Shown: one piece after another, positions 26,168-34,206 of the stretch
Position numbering within the stretch: position 1 is the first letter of the stretch
How the letters are laid out: each line of letters begins with the position of its first letter
Source: Streptomyces sp. NBC_00258
GTDB lineage: Bacteria; Actinomycetota; Actinomycetes; Streptomycetales; Streptomycetaceae
DNA: 64,000 nt
NCBI RefSeq assembly: GCF_036182465.1
Contig: NZ_CP108081.1
Span: 11,532,001-11,596,000, forward strand
Direction: 5' to 3'
The notes under the pieces: model-generated
Seen by the model: the letters and a program-made list of their open reading frames with translations, nothing else
Told to the model about the DNA's origin: nothing
Database searches by the model: none
Program-made: the position numbers and the translations under genes

Positions 26168-27005
26168 CCCTTCAGAAAGCCACCTCTTGCCGATCGGCGG
26201 GGCTGTGGGGTCGAACAGGGTTCCTGGGCGGGGGACTCCGCTGTGTTCTCACCTGAAGACAAACACCTCGCCATGCCAACGAGTCAAGCTGCGGTGGGGA
26301 ACGAGGTGTGTTTGTCGAATAGCTCCGCCACTGCTGGAGACAGTGGCAGAGCTGACCAATCATGCGGTTGAAGAGGCGTCTCTGGCTGGCGGTGTGCCAA
26401 TCGCCGTGGTCGCGTCGGCGCCGGTAGCGCGCGCGGGCGCTCAGAGTGACCAGAGTGAGGCGAAGGGCAGGGGTAGCCGGTGTGGTTGGGCCGCTCGTTC
26501 TTCACCCGCCGCCGGATGATGGTCGACTTCTGCCGGAGGTCCTGGTGATGGACGAGGAGCCGGCGTATGCCGTCAAGCCGCGGACGGCCCCAACAAGGTC
26601 GAGAGCCGATGCCCAGGCCGGATCTGCCTGGTGTTCGGCCTTCACCTTGCGGGTGCCGTGCAGGCCTCCTCCTTCGTGGGCGCGCATCTGAGTGCCGTTG
26701 AGGCGCTCTGCGTGCACCCCGGCACGGACGGCGAGGGCGGCAGGCTCGCTCCACACCCGGGTACGACCACAAGGCGGATGGCCATATCGATCACGCGGTC
26801 GGCCGGCCACGGACCACCGTCTCCGCCGACGACACCGTCCTTGAGCCCAGCCCTGACGCGCTCGCTCTTCCCTCTGTCGCCGCACCGGATTTCGTCAGCG
26901 CGGGCAGTGCCGCCACGATCCTGGTGGAGTCCGAGCCGGGGTTGTTCACCCAGAGTCCCGGCCATAGCCGTCCAGTGAACGGGCATCAGCTCATGTACCG
27001 CCCTC
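26168..27005. other. Decayed region with transposase remnant
   Basis: About 840 bases between the methyltransferase and the ABC permease. The only supported content is the IS110-like C-terminal remnant at 26280-26500. The rest shows overlapping open frames without family features. Confidence 0.4.
26280..26500 (-). pseudogene. IS110-like transposase C-terminal remnant
   Basis: The minus strand encodes HTASQRRLFNRMIGQLCHCL and, after a frameshift, FDKHTSFPTAA followed by a stop. This matches the C-terminal helix and tail of IS110-type transposases (NRLxGxLHxCL...YDxxTAF). No catalytic domain is preserved upstream. The assignment rests on the tail only. Confidence 0.45.
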
Positions 27006-27749
27006 TCACACCGTTCGCCTCCTGAACAAAACCCCCGAAGTCCCTACCGAAACCACCAGGATCCCCGCACACCAGGCCAGCGCCACCCATGGAGTGGCTC
27101 CCACCGGCTGCCCGAGCAGCAGCCCCCGAAGCGCCTCGATCACCTTGGTCACCGGCTGATGTGCCGCGAAGCCCTGGAGCCAGCCGGGCATCGTGTCGGT
27201 CGGGACGAAGGCACTGCTGGGGTACGGGAGGAAGCTGACGAAGAAGGTGTAGCCGCCTGCCGCTTCGGGTGACTTGACGAAGAGGCCGATCGCGGCCGAG
27301 AACCAGGACAGGGCGAGGATGTAGGCCAGGAGGATGGCGGTTGCCGCCAGCCAGCCCGAGAGGGTGGCCGAGGGGCGGAAGCCGATGGCGAAGGCGAGGC
27401 AGAGGACCAGGGCGGTTGCCACCAGATTGCGGGCCGCCGAGGCCAGGACGTGGCCGGTGAGGATCGGCGTGCCGCCGATGTCCAGGGAGCGGAAGCGGTC
27501 GATGATGCCGCCCTTGAGGTCCTCCGTCACCGCCATCGCGGTGTTGGCCGAGCCGAAGCCCGCGCAGAGAAGGAGGACGCCGGGGACGACGTAAGTGACG
27601 TACTGGGTACCGGTGTTGATCGCACCGCCGAAGAAGTAGACGAAAATCAGAAGGATCATCACCGGAAGGGCCATCGAGGTGATGAGGGCGTCTATGTTGC
27701 GGCGGCTCAGGCGCAGCGAGCGGCCGGTCATGATCAGGGCGTCAGACAC
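27006..27749 (-). CDS. ABC-2 type exporter permease (DrrB-like)
   Basis: About 247 residues, starting at GTG 27749 within the ATPase stop region (8-base overlap), so translation is coupled. Six membrane helices are visible, such as ALPVMILLIFVYFFGGAINT and NLVATALVLCLAFAIGF. The DrrB-type block between is DLKGGIIDRFRSLDIGGTPI, with FLPYPSSAFVPTDTMPGWLQ near the end. Together with the ATPase it forms a drug or lipid exporter in the membrane. Confidence 0.92.
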   Translation of the reverse strand: MSDALIMTGRSLRLSRRNIDALITSMALPVMILLIFVYFFGGAINTGTQYVTYVVPGVLLLCAGFGSANTAMAVTEDLKGGIIDRFRSLDIGGTPILTGHVLASAARNLVATALVLCLAFAIGFRPSATLSGWLAATAILLAYILALSWFSAAIGLFVKSPEAAGGYTFFVSFLPYPSSAFVPTDTMPGWLQGFAAHQPVTKVIEALRGLLLGQPVGATPWVALAWCAGILVVSVGTSGVLFRRRTV

Positions 27750-28698
27750 GGGCGGGCTCCGCGGCGGGGGATCGGGTGAGTTCGAGGAAGACGTCGTCGA
27801 GGGTCGCTGTGTGGACGGAGAAGCTCGAGATGGCAGTGCGGGTGGGGTCCAGCAGGTCCAGCAGGGCGCGGATGTGGGCGGCCGAGCCGTCGGTGGGGAT
27901 GCCAAGAGTGCGGGTGTCGGGGTCGGTGTAGGTCGCCCGGGGTGCCAGGTGCAGGTAGCTCGCCGAGTCGGCGAGGACCAGGTCGAGGCGGTGGCCGGCG
28001 ACGCGTTGCTTCAGTTCGGCCGAGGTGCCTTCGGCGACCAGGGAGCCCTTGTCGAGTACCGCGATGCGGTCCGCCAACCGGTCGGCCTCTTCCAGGTATT
28101 GAGTGGTCAGGAAGACCGTGGTGCCTTGGGCCGACAGTTCGCGTACGACGTCCCAGAGGGCGGCGCGGCTGCGTGGGTCCAGGCCCGTGGTCGGCTCGTC
28201 GAGGAAGATCACCTCGGGGTCGCCGACCAGGGACGCGGCCAGGTCCAGGCGGCGGCGCATGCCTCCGGAGTACGTCTTCACCAGGCGGTCGGCCGCGTCG
28301 GTGAGGTCGAACCGGTCGAGGAGTTCCGCCGCCCTCGTGCGGGCGACCGCGCGGCTGTGGCGGGCCAGGCGGGTCATCATCCGCAGGTTCTCGGTGCCCG
28401 TCTGCATCTCGTCGACCGCCGCGAACTGTCCGGTCAGGCTGATCGCCCGACGGACCTTGGAGCGCGCGGTGCGGATGTCGTGGCCGGCCACCCGGGCCGT
28501 GCCCGCGTCGGCGGTCGAGAGCGTGGCCAGGATGCGTACGGCGGTGGTTTTGCCCGCGCCGTTGGGGCCGAGCAGTGCGTGGACGGCGCCACGCGGGACG
28601 GCGAGGTCCACGCCGCGCAGGACCTGAAGGTCGCCGTAGGACTTGGTCAGGCCGGTGGCCTCGATGGCCGGGTGTGCATCGGACGGGTGCTCTCGCAT
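27742..28698 (-). CDS. ABC exporter ATP-binding protein (DrrA-like)
   Basis: 318 residues. Walker A is LLGPNGAGKTTAVRILATL, the Q-loop LTGQFAAVDEMQTGTENL, the signature KTYSGGMRRRLDLAASL, Walker B VIFLDEPTTGLDPRSR, and the H-loop region follows. The C-terminal ~90 residues, with SVHTATLDDVFLELT, are the DrrA-type extension. It powers the neighbouring permease. It is divergent from a TetR regulator across two palindromic operators, so ligand-induced efflux is likely. The exported compound is unknown. Confidence 0.94.
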   Translation of the reverse strand: MREHPSDAHPAIEATGLTKSYGDLQVLRGVDLAVPRGAVHALLGPNGAGKTTAVRILATLSTADAGTARVAGHDIRTARSKVRRAISLTGQFAAVDEMQTGTENLRMMTRLARHSRAVARTRAAELLDRFDLTDAADRLVKTYSGGMRRRLDLAASLVGDPEVIFLDEPTTGLDPRSRAALWDVVRELSAQGTTVFLTTQYLEEADRLADRIAVLDKGSLVAEGTSAELKQRVAGHRLDLVLADSASYLHLAPRATYTDPDTRTLGIPTDGSAAHIRALLDLLDPTRTAISSFSVHTATLDDVFLELTRSPAAEPARV

Positions 28699-28724
28699 CG
28701 CCCCTCATCTCCGCTCCGCTTAAC

Positions 28725-28762
28725 TGCGTATCTCATACGCATTACTGTGTAAGGGTTACGCA
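28725..28762. promoter_or_regulatory. Paired TetR operators between exporter and regulator
   Basis: Two 17-base palindromes in tandem: TGCGTATCTCATACGCA (28725-28741, perfect 7-bp arms) and TGTGTAAGGGTTACGCA (28746-28762, 6 of 7 pairs). Their centres are 21 bases, or two helical turns, apart, so two dimers could bind side by side. They lie between the divergent ABC and TetR genes. Confidence 0.82.
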
Positions 28763-28829
28763 GAACTAGGATGTGCGTCAAGCCGGGGGCGGAGATCGGA
28801 TCGCAGCGAAGGTGACGAGAGAGGCGTAC

Positions 28830-29582
28830 GTGGCGGACATGGAGAGCGGGACTGGGCTGCCCGCGAGCCTCGAAGTGGCCTGGGGCCTGCGCGAACGTCC
28901 CGCGAAGGGGCCGCGGCCCGGGCTGAGTCTCGACCGGATCGTGGACGCCGCGGTCCGGATCGCGGCCGCCGAGGGGCTCGGCGCGGTGTCCATGGGGCGG
29001 GTCGCCAAGGAGCTCGGCGTCTCGACCATGTCGCTCTACCGCTATGTCGGAGCCAAGGACGAGCTCTATGTCCTGATGCAGGAGGCGGCCGTAGGCGCGC
29101 CGCCCGAGGCGCCGCCTGCCGGCACCGGGTGGCGCGAGAGCCTCGTGTGGTGGGCGCGGGCCCAGCGGGCGGTCTTCCGCCAGAACCTGTGGCTGCTGCG
29201 CATCCCGACCTCGGGACCGCCCATCGGCCCCAATTCCCTGGCCTGGATGGAGGCAGCGCTCGCGGGGCTGGACGGCACCGGGTTGCGCGAGGAGGAGAAG
29301 CTCTCCGTGCTGATGCTGGTGGGCGGCTACGTACGGAATGAATCCGTGCTGATGTCCGACCTGGAGGCGGGGTTGCGAGCCAGAGAGGTCGCGCCCGACG
29401 AGTCGCTGCGGCGCTATGCGGCGGCGCTCGGAGCGCTCACCGATGCCGAGCGACATCCCGCCATCACGCGGCTCCTCGGCTCGGGCGTGTTCGAGTACGG
29501 GGATGAGCCCGACACCGACTTCGACTTCGGGCTCGACCGGGTGCTCGACGGGATCGAGGTCCTGGTCGAGTCGCGACGCTGA
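28830..29582 (+). CDS. TetR/AcrR-family regulator, TetR_C_1 type
   Basis: About 250 residues. The HTH is SLDRIVDAAVRIAAAEGLG, VSMGRVAKELGVSTMSLYRY and VGAKDELYVLM. The large C-terminal domain, with WRESLVWWARAQRAVFRQN, is of the TetR_C_1 class that also includes TetR-type drug sensors. The GTG at 28830 is chosen because GAGAGG lies 5 bases before it; ATG at 28839 and GTG at 28773 are alternatives. It should repress the divergent exporter and itself. Confidence 0.92.
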   Translation: MADMESGTGLPASLEVAWGLRERPAKGPRPGLSLDRIVDAAVRIAAAEGLGAVSMGRVAKELGVSTMSLYRYVGAKDELYVLMQEAAVGAPPEAPPAGTGWRESLVWWARAQRAVFRQNLWLLRIPTSGPPIGPNSLAWMEAALAGLDGTGLREEEKLSVLMLVGGYVRNESVLMSDLEAGLRAREVAPDESLRRYAAALGALTDAERHPAITRLLGSGVFEYGDEPDTDFDFGLDRVLDGIEVLVESRR

Positions 29583-29751
29583 TGTCGCACACCTTGGTCA
29601 ACTCCCGTCGTCCAGCTCGCCTTCGAGCACATCGAGGAGGAGTCCGTCGCTCTACCGGCTGCGAGGTCACCGCGCAGTCAGCCGTGAAAGCAGGTGATGG
29701 CCCGTGCCCAACCCGCAGTCCATCGCCCAGCCCGTGACCGCTTCTACGGGC

Positions 29752-30135
29752 TTACCCGGTGCGCCAAGCCTCCAGACGTTGCGCTACAGCGCGCAGGTCG
29801 GCTTCCTGGGCACGGACCGCCTGGGCGAGTTCGTACAGGTCGTCGTCTTTGGCTTGGAAGGGCTGGCCGGAGACGTGCATGTACTGGCTGGTGCAGGCCC
29901 AGCCGATGACCAGGTTGTAGTCGGTGAAGGGGCGCAGCAGCAGCGCGGTGTGCAGGAAGGTGGCGGCTCGCGCGGCGGGTTCCTCGTAGTACGGGACGCC
30001 GCGTTCCCGTTCGAACGTGTGGCGGTCGGCCATGAACCCCAGGGCGCCCCAGTCCGCGATGGGTACGTTCAGCGGGGAGATCGCGGACTGGATCTGCAGG
30101 ACCCAGCCGACGTCGACGCGAATGATCGGGCTCAC
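29752..30135 (-). CDS. Fic/Doc-like toxin component with degenerate motif
   Basis: About 127 residues from a GTG at 30135 that overlaps the antitoxin stop (GTGA). The layout fits Doc-like toxins found beside RHH antitoxins in Streptomyces: DVGWVLQIQSAISPLNVPIA, then RAATFLHTALLLRPFTDYNL, IGWACTSQYMHVSGQPF and a helical end. At the place of the Fic motif HPFxxGNxR the sequence reads RPFTDYNLV. The catalytic His, Gly and Arg are missing, so adenylylation or kinase activity is doubtful. Confidence 0.68.
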   Translation of the reverse strand: MSPIIRVDVGWVLQIQSAISPLNVPIADWGALGFMADRHTFERERGVPYYEEPAARAATFLHTALLLRPFTDYNLVIGWACTSQYMHVSGQPFQAKDDDLYELAQAVRAQEADLRAVAQRLEAWRTG

Positions 30136-30338
30136 CGCTGTCCCGCGGGGAAGCGGGCCTCGACACCGGGCAGCACCCGGGCGGCTTCAGCGACTGCTCC
30201 TTCCACGAAGGCCAGCCGGTCGGCTTCCTCCACCGTCACATCGTGCACGTGCTGCTTCAGACTCCGGCCCGTCAGAGCCGCCCGCTCACGCAGCCGCGCC
30301 ATCTCTTCTTCGCTGAATTCCACATTGAGTGCAGGCAT
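30132..30338 (-). CDS. Ribbon-helix-helix antitoxin
   Basis: 68 residues. The N-terminal strand and two helices ALNVEFSEEEMARLRERAAL and TGRSLKQHVHDVTVEEADRL form a typical RHH DNA-binding fold. The C-terminal tail (LPGVEARFPAGQR) would contact the toxin. It comes first in the operon and ends in a 4-base overlap with the toxin gene. Triplicated GGTACC sites just upstream are the likely autoregulatory operator. Confidence 0.8.
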   Translation of the reverse strand: MPALNVEFSEEEMARLRERAALTGRSLKQHVHDVTVEEADRLAFVEGAVAEAARVLPGVEARFPAGQR

Positions 30339-30346
30339 GGACCCAA

Positions 30347-30376
30347 GGTACCCCGCCCGGTACCGAACGGGGTACC
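30347..30376. promoter_or_regulatory. Triple GGTACC operator before antitoxin
   Basis: GGTACC occurs at 30347-30352, 30359-30364 and 30371-30376, exactly 12 bases apart, within a larger inverted repeat (GGTACCCC...GGGGTACC). It lies 9-38 bases upstream of the antitoxin ATG. Regularly spaced palindromes of this sort suit cooperative binding by RHH dimers. Confidence 0.65.
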
Positions 30377-30401
30377 GGACCTCTGAAACCTCCACAGGAG
30401 G

Positions 30402-30453
30402 TGCGGGGCTCTCGTTGGGCTTGCGGTACCGCAAGCCCAACGAGAGCCCCGCA
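30402..30453. repeat. 52-bp perfect palindrome
   Basis: Every base from 30402 to 30453 pairs with its mirror around a central GGTACC (30425-30430). The arms contain GGGGCTCTCGTTGGGCTTGC and its complement. RNA from either strand would form a very long hairpin, so it may be a bidirectional terminator. It lies about 65 bases upstream of the antitoxin start and shares the GGTACC core with the operator. Confidence 0.95.
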
Positions 30454-30699
30454 GTGGTGTGGAGAATTCTGGTAGCGGCAGGCAGGCGTCCGACCGTCTA
30501 CCGTCGGCGGCGTGACAGCGCACGCCGCATCCGGCTCTCCGGAGCCCGCCGCGCCAGGAGGCGGCGCGCGGGCAGCGGTTCAACGCGTGCCCAGCCGAGG
30601 TGCTGCGTCGGGTGGCCTGCGGGACACGGTCAGTGACCGGCGTGGCTGGATGGCCGGGACGAGACCGATGTGTCCTCGCGCTCGGATACACCCCCTGTG
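30454..30699. other. Intergenic stretch
   Basis: About 250 bases of GC-rich DNA between the 52-bp palindrome and the ISL3-like fragment. I see no gene, promoter or repeat in it. Confidence 0.35.
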
Positions 30700-30810
30700 T
30701 GATGCCGTCCGTCCGCTGGATCGCCCATCGCCCCGACACGCTCGCCGAGTACGAAGTCCAGCAGCTCAAGGCGGTGCCAGATGCCTGCCAGGAGAGGCTA
30801 GCGAGGTGCC
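30700..30810 (+). pseudogene. ISL3-like transposase fragment
   Basis: The plus strand encodes VRWIAHRPDTLAEYEVQQLK followed by AVPDACQERLARC. This resembles a short segment in the C-terminal half of ISL3-family transposases (WIMTxPxxLxxxxxxxLKxVLxxCPxL). Flanking parts are absent. It runs into the 3' end of the Rrf2 gene. Confidence 0.4.
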
Positions 30811-31232
30811 GCGAGTACGTCCCGGAGTACGTTCTCGAGCGTGACGCGGGCCAGCTCGTGTCTCAGGGTCTCCTCGATGCCCTCGTAGATGCCCTGCATC
30901 GCCGGCTGGATGCCGTAACCCACCACGCATCCCTGGTCCGGGGTGGTGCGGTGCATCGCGAACAGCGGGCCGGGTTCCACTGCCTCGTACACGTCGAGCA
31001 GGGTCATCGACTCCAGCTCGCGCGCCAGTGACCAGCCTGCGCCCACGCCCCGCCGGGACTCCACGAGCCCGGCCCTTCGCAGCTCGCCGAGCAGCCGCCT
31101 GATCACCACGGGGTTGGTGTTCGCACTGGTCGCGATCTGCTCGGAGGTGGCGACCTCATGGCCCTGGCGCTGGTAGAGCCCGATCCAGGCCAGCGCGTGG
31201 GCGGCAATGGTCAACCTGCTGTTGGCACTCAT
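30798..31232 (-). CDS. Rrf2-family transcriptional regulator
   Basis: 144 residues, ATG at 31232 with an AGGAGGA site. The winged helix is RLTIAAHALAWIGLY, EVATSEQIATSANTNPVVIR, RLLGELRRAGLVES and RRGVGAGWSLAR. The three-cysteine FeS cluster of IscR/NsrR is absent: only one Cys (DQGCVVGYG) is seen. It is thus of the YwnA-like, cluster-free class, possibly a thiol or electrophile sensor. It is divergent from an SDR gene across a set of palindromes. Confidence 0.92.
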   Translation of the reverse strand: MSANSRLTIAAHALAWIGLYQRQGHEVATSEQIATSANTNPVVIRRLLGELRRAGLVESRRGVGAGWSLARELESMTLLDVYEAVEPGPLFAMHRTTPDQGCVVGYGIQPAMQGIYEGIEETLRHELARVTLENVLRDVLAAPR

Positions 31233-31260
31233 GAATCCTCCTCCCGGCTGCAACGCTCCA

Positions 31261-31326
31261 TGTTACGACAGCGCAGTCGTAACAGCGACAGTTGCAACAA
31301 GCTGTCGTAACAATTAATGTTGCGAC
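31261..31326. promoter_or_regulatory. Rrf2 operators in divergent promoter
   Basis: Two large inverted repeats share the half-site GTCGTAACA. The first, 31261-31284, is TGTTACGAC-N6-GTCGTAACA (9-bp perfect arms). The second, 31304-31326, is GTCGTAACA-ATTAA-TGTTGCGAC (8 of 9 pairs). A third, weaker CGACAG...CTGTCG repeat lies between them. They fill the space between the divergent Rrf2 and SDR genes and overlap the AT-rich promoter. Confidence 0.78.
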
Positions 31327-31359
31327 TGTTGGAAAGGGTCAATCAACGAGGTGAGAAGA

Positions 31360-32109
31360 ATGAGCAAGCCACTCACGGGCAAGGTCGCCCTGGTCACCGG
31401 GGGGTCGCGCGGACTGGGAGCCGCGACCGTACGATTGCTGGCCGAGCAAGGCGCCGATGTCGCCTTCACCTATGTCAGCTCCGAGAAGCAGGCGCAGGCC
31501 GTCGTCGAAGAGGTGCAGAGCAAGGGAGCGAAGGCCTTCGCCTTCCAGTCCGACCAGGCGGACACGAGCCGGGCGTCGGCGCTGATCGACGACGTGGTCG
31601 CGCACTTCGGCGGCCTGGACATCCTCGTCAACAACGCGGCGATCTCGGTGAGCCGCACGGTGGACGACCCGGACGTCGACACCGCCGCACTGGACCGAAT
31701 GCACGCCACCAACTACCTCGGCGTGATCGCCGTCATCCGGGCCGCCTCCCGAGCGCTGCGCACGGGCGGCCGCATCATCACGGTGAGTTCCGGACTGGGC
31801 TCCCGGGTCGGCGCCCCCGGCCTTGCCGACTACTCGGCGACCAAGTCCGGGATCGAGAGGTACACCATGGGCGTCGCACGGGACCTCGGCCCCCGCGACA
31901 TCACGGCCAACGTCGTGGAGGCCGGACTGATGGAGGGCGGCATGCAACCGCCGGACCCCGAGACCCTCAAGGCCCTGGTCAGCTCGCTGTCCCTGCAACG
32001 CATGGGGCACCCCGACGAAATCGCCGCGGCGATCGCCTTCCTCGCGAGCCCCGCCGCGTCGTACATCACGGGCGCCGTGCTGGACGCCCACGGCGGCTAC
32101 AACGCCTGA
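31360..32109 (+). CDS. SDR-family oxidoreductase (FabG-like)
   Basis: 249 residues, ATG at 31360 with GAGGTGA upstream. Motifs are LVTGGSRGLGAATVR, DILVNNAAIS, VSSGLGSRVG (catalytic Ser), YSATKSGIE (Tyr and Lys) and a C-terminal GAVLDAHGGYNA. It is an NADP-dependent ketoreductase of unknown substrate. It is probably repressed by the divergent Rrf2 protein. Confidence 0.9.
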   Translation: MSKPLTGKVALVTGGSRGLGAATVRLLAEQGADVAFTYVSSEKQAQAVVEEVQSKGAKAFAFQSDQADTSRASALIDDVVAHFGGLDILVNNAAISVSRTVDDPDVDTAALDRMHATNYLGVIAVIRAASRALRTGGRIITVSSGLGSRVGAPGLADYSATKSGIERYTMGVARDLGPRDITANVVEAGLMEGGMQPPDPETLKALVSSLSLQRMGHPDEIAAAIAFLASPAASYITGAVLDAHGGYNA

Positions 32110-32409
32110 ACCGAAATCCCTGCCGCGCACCCCGAAGGGCATCGCGCCTTCGGGGCGCGCCCCGCCGACGACTCGCGCGTGCGTGGACGGTTCTCACGTG
32201 CGTGCGAAAGAGGGGGAGCCGCGACCGGTCCGTCGCCGGTCGACCGTCGGAAGACGGACAGCAAGCACCAGCGAGTCCCCGAGTACGGGTCACACCACCC
32301 CTGCGACCTGCCCCTTCGAGCCGGCGGAAGCTCAGCTCTGCCGACGGACAGATGATGTCGGTGAGTTTTGACCCCACTGGGTGCGGTGGGAGTACTGGGA
32401 TGCATCAGC
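32110..32409. other. Intergenic stretch before IS630
   Basis: About 300 bases. A CGAAGGGCATCGCGCCTTCG hairpin after the SDR stop (about 32133-32153) is a likely terminator. No gene is seen. Confidence 0.45.
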
Positions 32410-33645
32410 TAGTGCTGTGACCGCATGGGTTTGCCGGGGCGTTCAGGCTGCGGTGGCGAGGGGGCGTCCGCCTCAGCGGATGCCCCCTCGCTGCGGATTG
32501 GGGCGCGTTCCTTGCGTTCGGCGGCCAGGACGCCTGGCGGTGGGCGTTGGCGTTGCGCGACCGGAGGCAGGCGTGCAGGGCTCGGGTCTGCACGGTGTGG
32601 TTGGGTAGTGCGAGTTGGCGATGGTGAATTGTCGTAGCGGTCCGAAGTGGGCTTCGATCGGGTTCGCCACGAGGCGTAGGTCGGAGTGAAGCACAGCTCG
32701 ACCTTGCTCTTCTTCGCCTAGCGTCGGATGTTGGCGCCTTTATGGGCGGACAGGTTGTCCAGGATCAGGTAGATCGGTGCGCCGTCGGGCCGGGCGGCGC
32801 GGATCGACTTCAGCGCGGCCAGCGTGTTCACGGCTCCCTTCGTGCGGTGGTTCACGCCCCACAACGTGTGGTCGCCGACCGAGTAGCAGCCGTGGAAGTA
32901 GCGCACCCCGTGGGTGCGGTGACAGGTGGCGGGCGCCCGGTCGGGCCGGGTCTGTTCGGCCCAGCACGAGCCTGCGGTGGGTCGGATTCCCAGCGGGCCG
33001 CACTCGTCGAAGGCGAAGACCCGGTCGGGGAGTTGCTCCAGGATGTGCTCGATGCGGTCCAGCTTGGCGTCGGGTTCGGGGTCGGTGGACTCCTTCCAGG
33101 TCTTGGTCCGCTGGAAAGTGATGCCCCGGCGGGCCAGCAGGCAGCGCAGGGTTTCGCGGCCGATGCGGATCACCCGGCCGTGAACCTTGGGTAGGTAGAC
33201 GGCGAGTTTGCGCAGTGACCAGCGGGTGAAGGGCCGGCCGAGCTTGGCCGGTCGGGTGGTGGCCGTCGCCGCAACGAAGTCCTCGTCGTCAGGGCTGAGT
33301 TGGCGGGGACGGCCTCCCGCCCACCGAGGGTCCAGGCAGGCCAGGCCGATCTCGTTGAACCGGTGGATCACATCGCGCACCGTGTCCTCGTCGGCCGCCA
33401 CGAGTTGGGCGATTACCGGCACGCGGTTCCCGCCGGCCGAGGCCGGCAGCGTCATCGCGCGCCGGTAGCGCACCGAGTTGGTGCTGCCCCGGCGCACGAT
33501 CTGCTGCAGTTTCTGCCCCTCCTGGTCGGTCAGTCTGCGCACACGGACGGGCTCAGCCACCGCGCCTCCAGCGGCCGGATCGGACGTCACGCCACATCCA
33601 CCGCCCCGACCACCAAACCGGCGAACCTATGCGGTCACAGCACTA
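32410..33645. mobile_element. IS630-family insertion sequence, both ends present
   Basis: The element is about 1.23 kb and bounded by terminal inverted repeats: the first 29 bases of the left end match the right end at 27 positions, both beginning CTAGTGCTGTGACCGCAT. A TA dinucleotide stands at each edge (32410-32411 and 33644-33645), the target duplication expected for IS630. The single transposase gene inside is disrupted, so the copy is not autonomous. A partial second copy of its right end lies at 34789-34897. Confidence 0.85.
32440..33590 (-). pseudogene. IS630-family transposase, disrupted
   Basis: The first 290 residues read cleanly: an N-terminal HTH (RVPVIAQLVAADEDTVRDVI), the winged part FTRWSLRKLAVYL, and two of the three catalytic acidic residues in VFAFDECGPLG and YLILDNLSAHKG. 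Then a TAG at 32718-32720 stands where Trp is expected, followed by at least one more indel, after which ANPIEAHFGPLRQF, with the third acidic residue, appears in another frame. The gene is therefore inactive. Confidence 0.85.
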
Positions 33646-34206
33646 GACGATGGTGCAGGTTCGGGCGTCGTAGCTGGCCTTTCGGTCGTTGCCGTCGGCG
33701 TCGGCGAAGTGGTAGACCCCGTTGACACGTGAGATCGCGATGTCCCTGTACCGGCCGTCGTACTTGTCGACCGTCCCGTCGCCGTCCGTGTCCTTGAGTC
33801 GCTTGCCCGCGGCGGCCCAGGTGTTCTTCCCTACCGAGCCATCGGCGTCAGTGGGGCTCATGTAGTTGGCCTGCCACGAATATGTGGCAAGGGTGGTGTT
33901 GTGGCCGAAGTAGCCGTCGATCTGGTCCCTGTGCCCGGTGGAGGAATCCGCCCAGAAGACGATCTTCTGCCACAGGCACGTGGCATTGGAATTCCGGTTG
34001 TAGCCCCCGAACTCGGCGACGACGCCCTCGTCGGTCCAGTCGTCCGTGAAGACTCCGGCGCCCTGGATGTAGGTGTTGCCGTTGTAGGAGTTGGACGCCG
34101 AGGCGGGAGTGGTCATGGAGGCACTGATGCCAAGGGCGAGGAGTGTGGCGGTCAGGGGAACCGCGGTCTTGCGCAGGACGCTGCGGATCTTGCTGGAGGA
34201 AGCCAT
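33643..34206 (-). CDS. Secreted peptidoglycan-binding-like protein, 3' end at IS630 edge
   Basis: 187 residues. The ATG at 34206 is followed by a classical signal peptide (KTAVPLTATLLALGISASM, cleavage after ASA near residue 36). The mature part has a PG_binding_1-like domain: CLWQKIVFWADSS, IDGYFGHNTTLATYSWQ and DADGSVGKNTWAAAGKRL. A calcium-loop-like DTDGDGTVDKYDG follows. The stop codon TAG (33645-33643) overlaps the TA target duplication and end of the IS630 copy, so the native C-terminus may have been slightly longer. Confidence 0.8.
   Translation of the reverse strand: MASSSKIRSVLRKTAVPLTATLLALGISASMTTPASASNSYNGNTYIQGAGVFTDDWTDEGVVAEFGGYNRNSNATCLWQKIVFWADSSTGHRDQIDGYFGHNTTLATYSWQANYMSPTDADGSVGKNTWAAAGKRLKDTDGDGTVDKYDGRYRDIAISRVNGVYHFADADGNDRKASYDARTCTIV

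Noticed and set aside
27679..28752. Plus-strand 357-codon frame opposite the ABC ATPase
   Set aside because: Walker A, signature and Walker B all lie on the minus strand.
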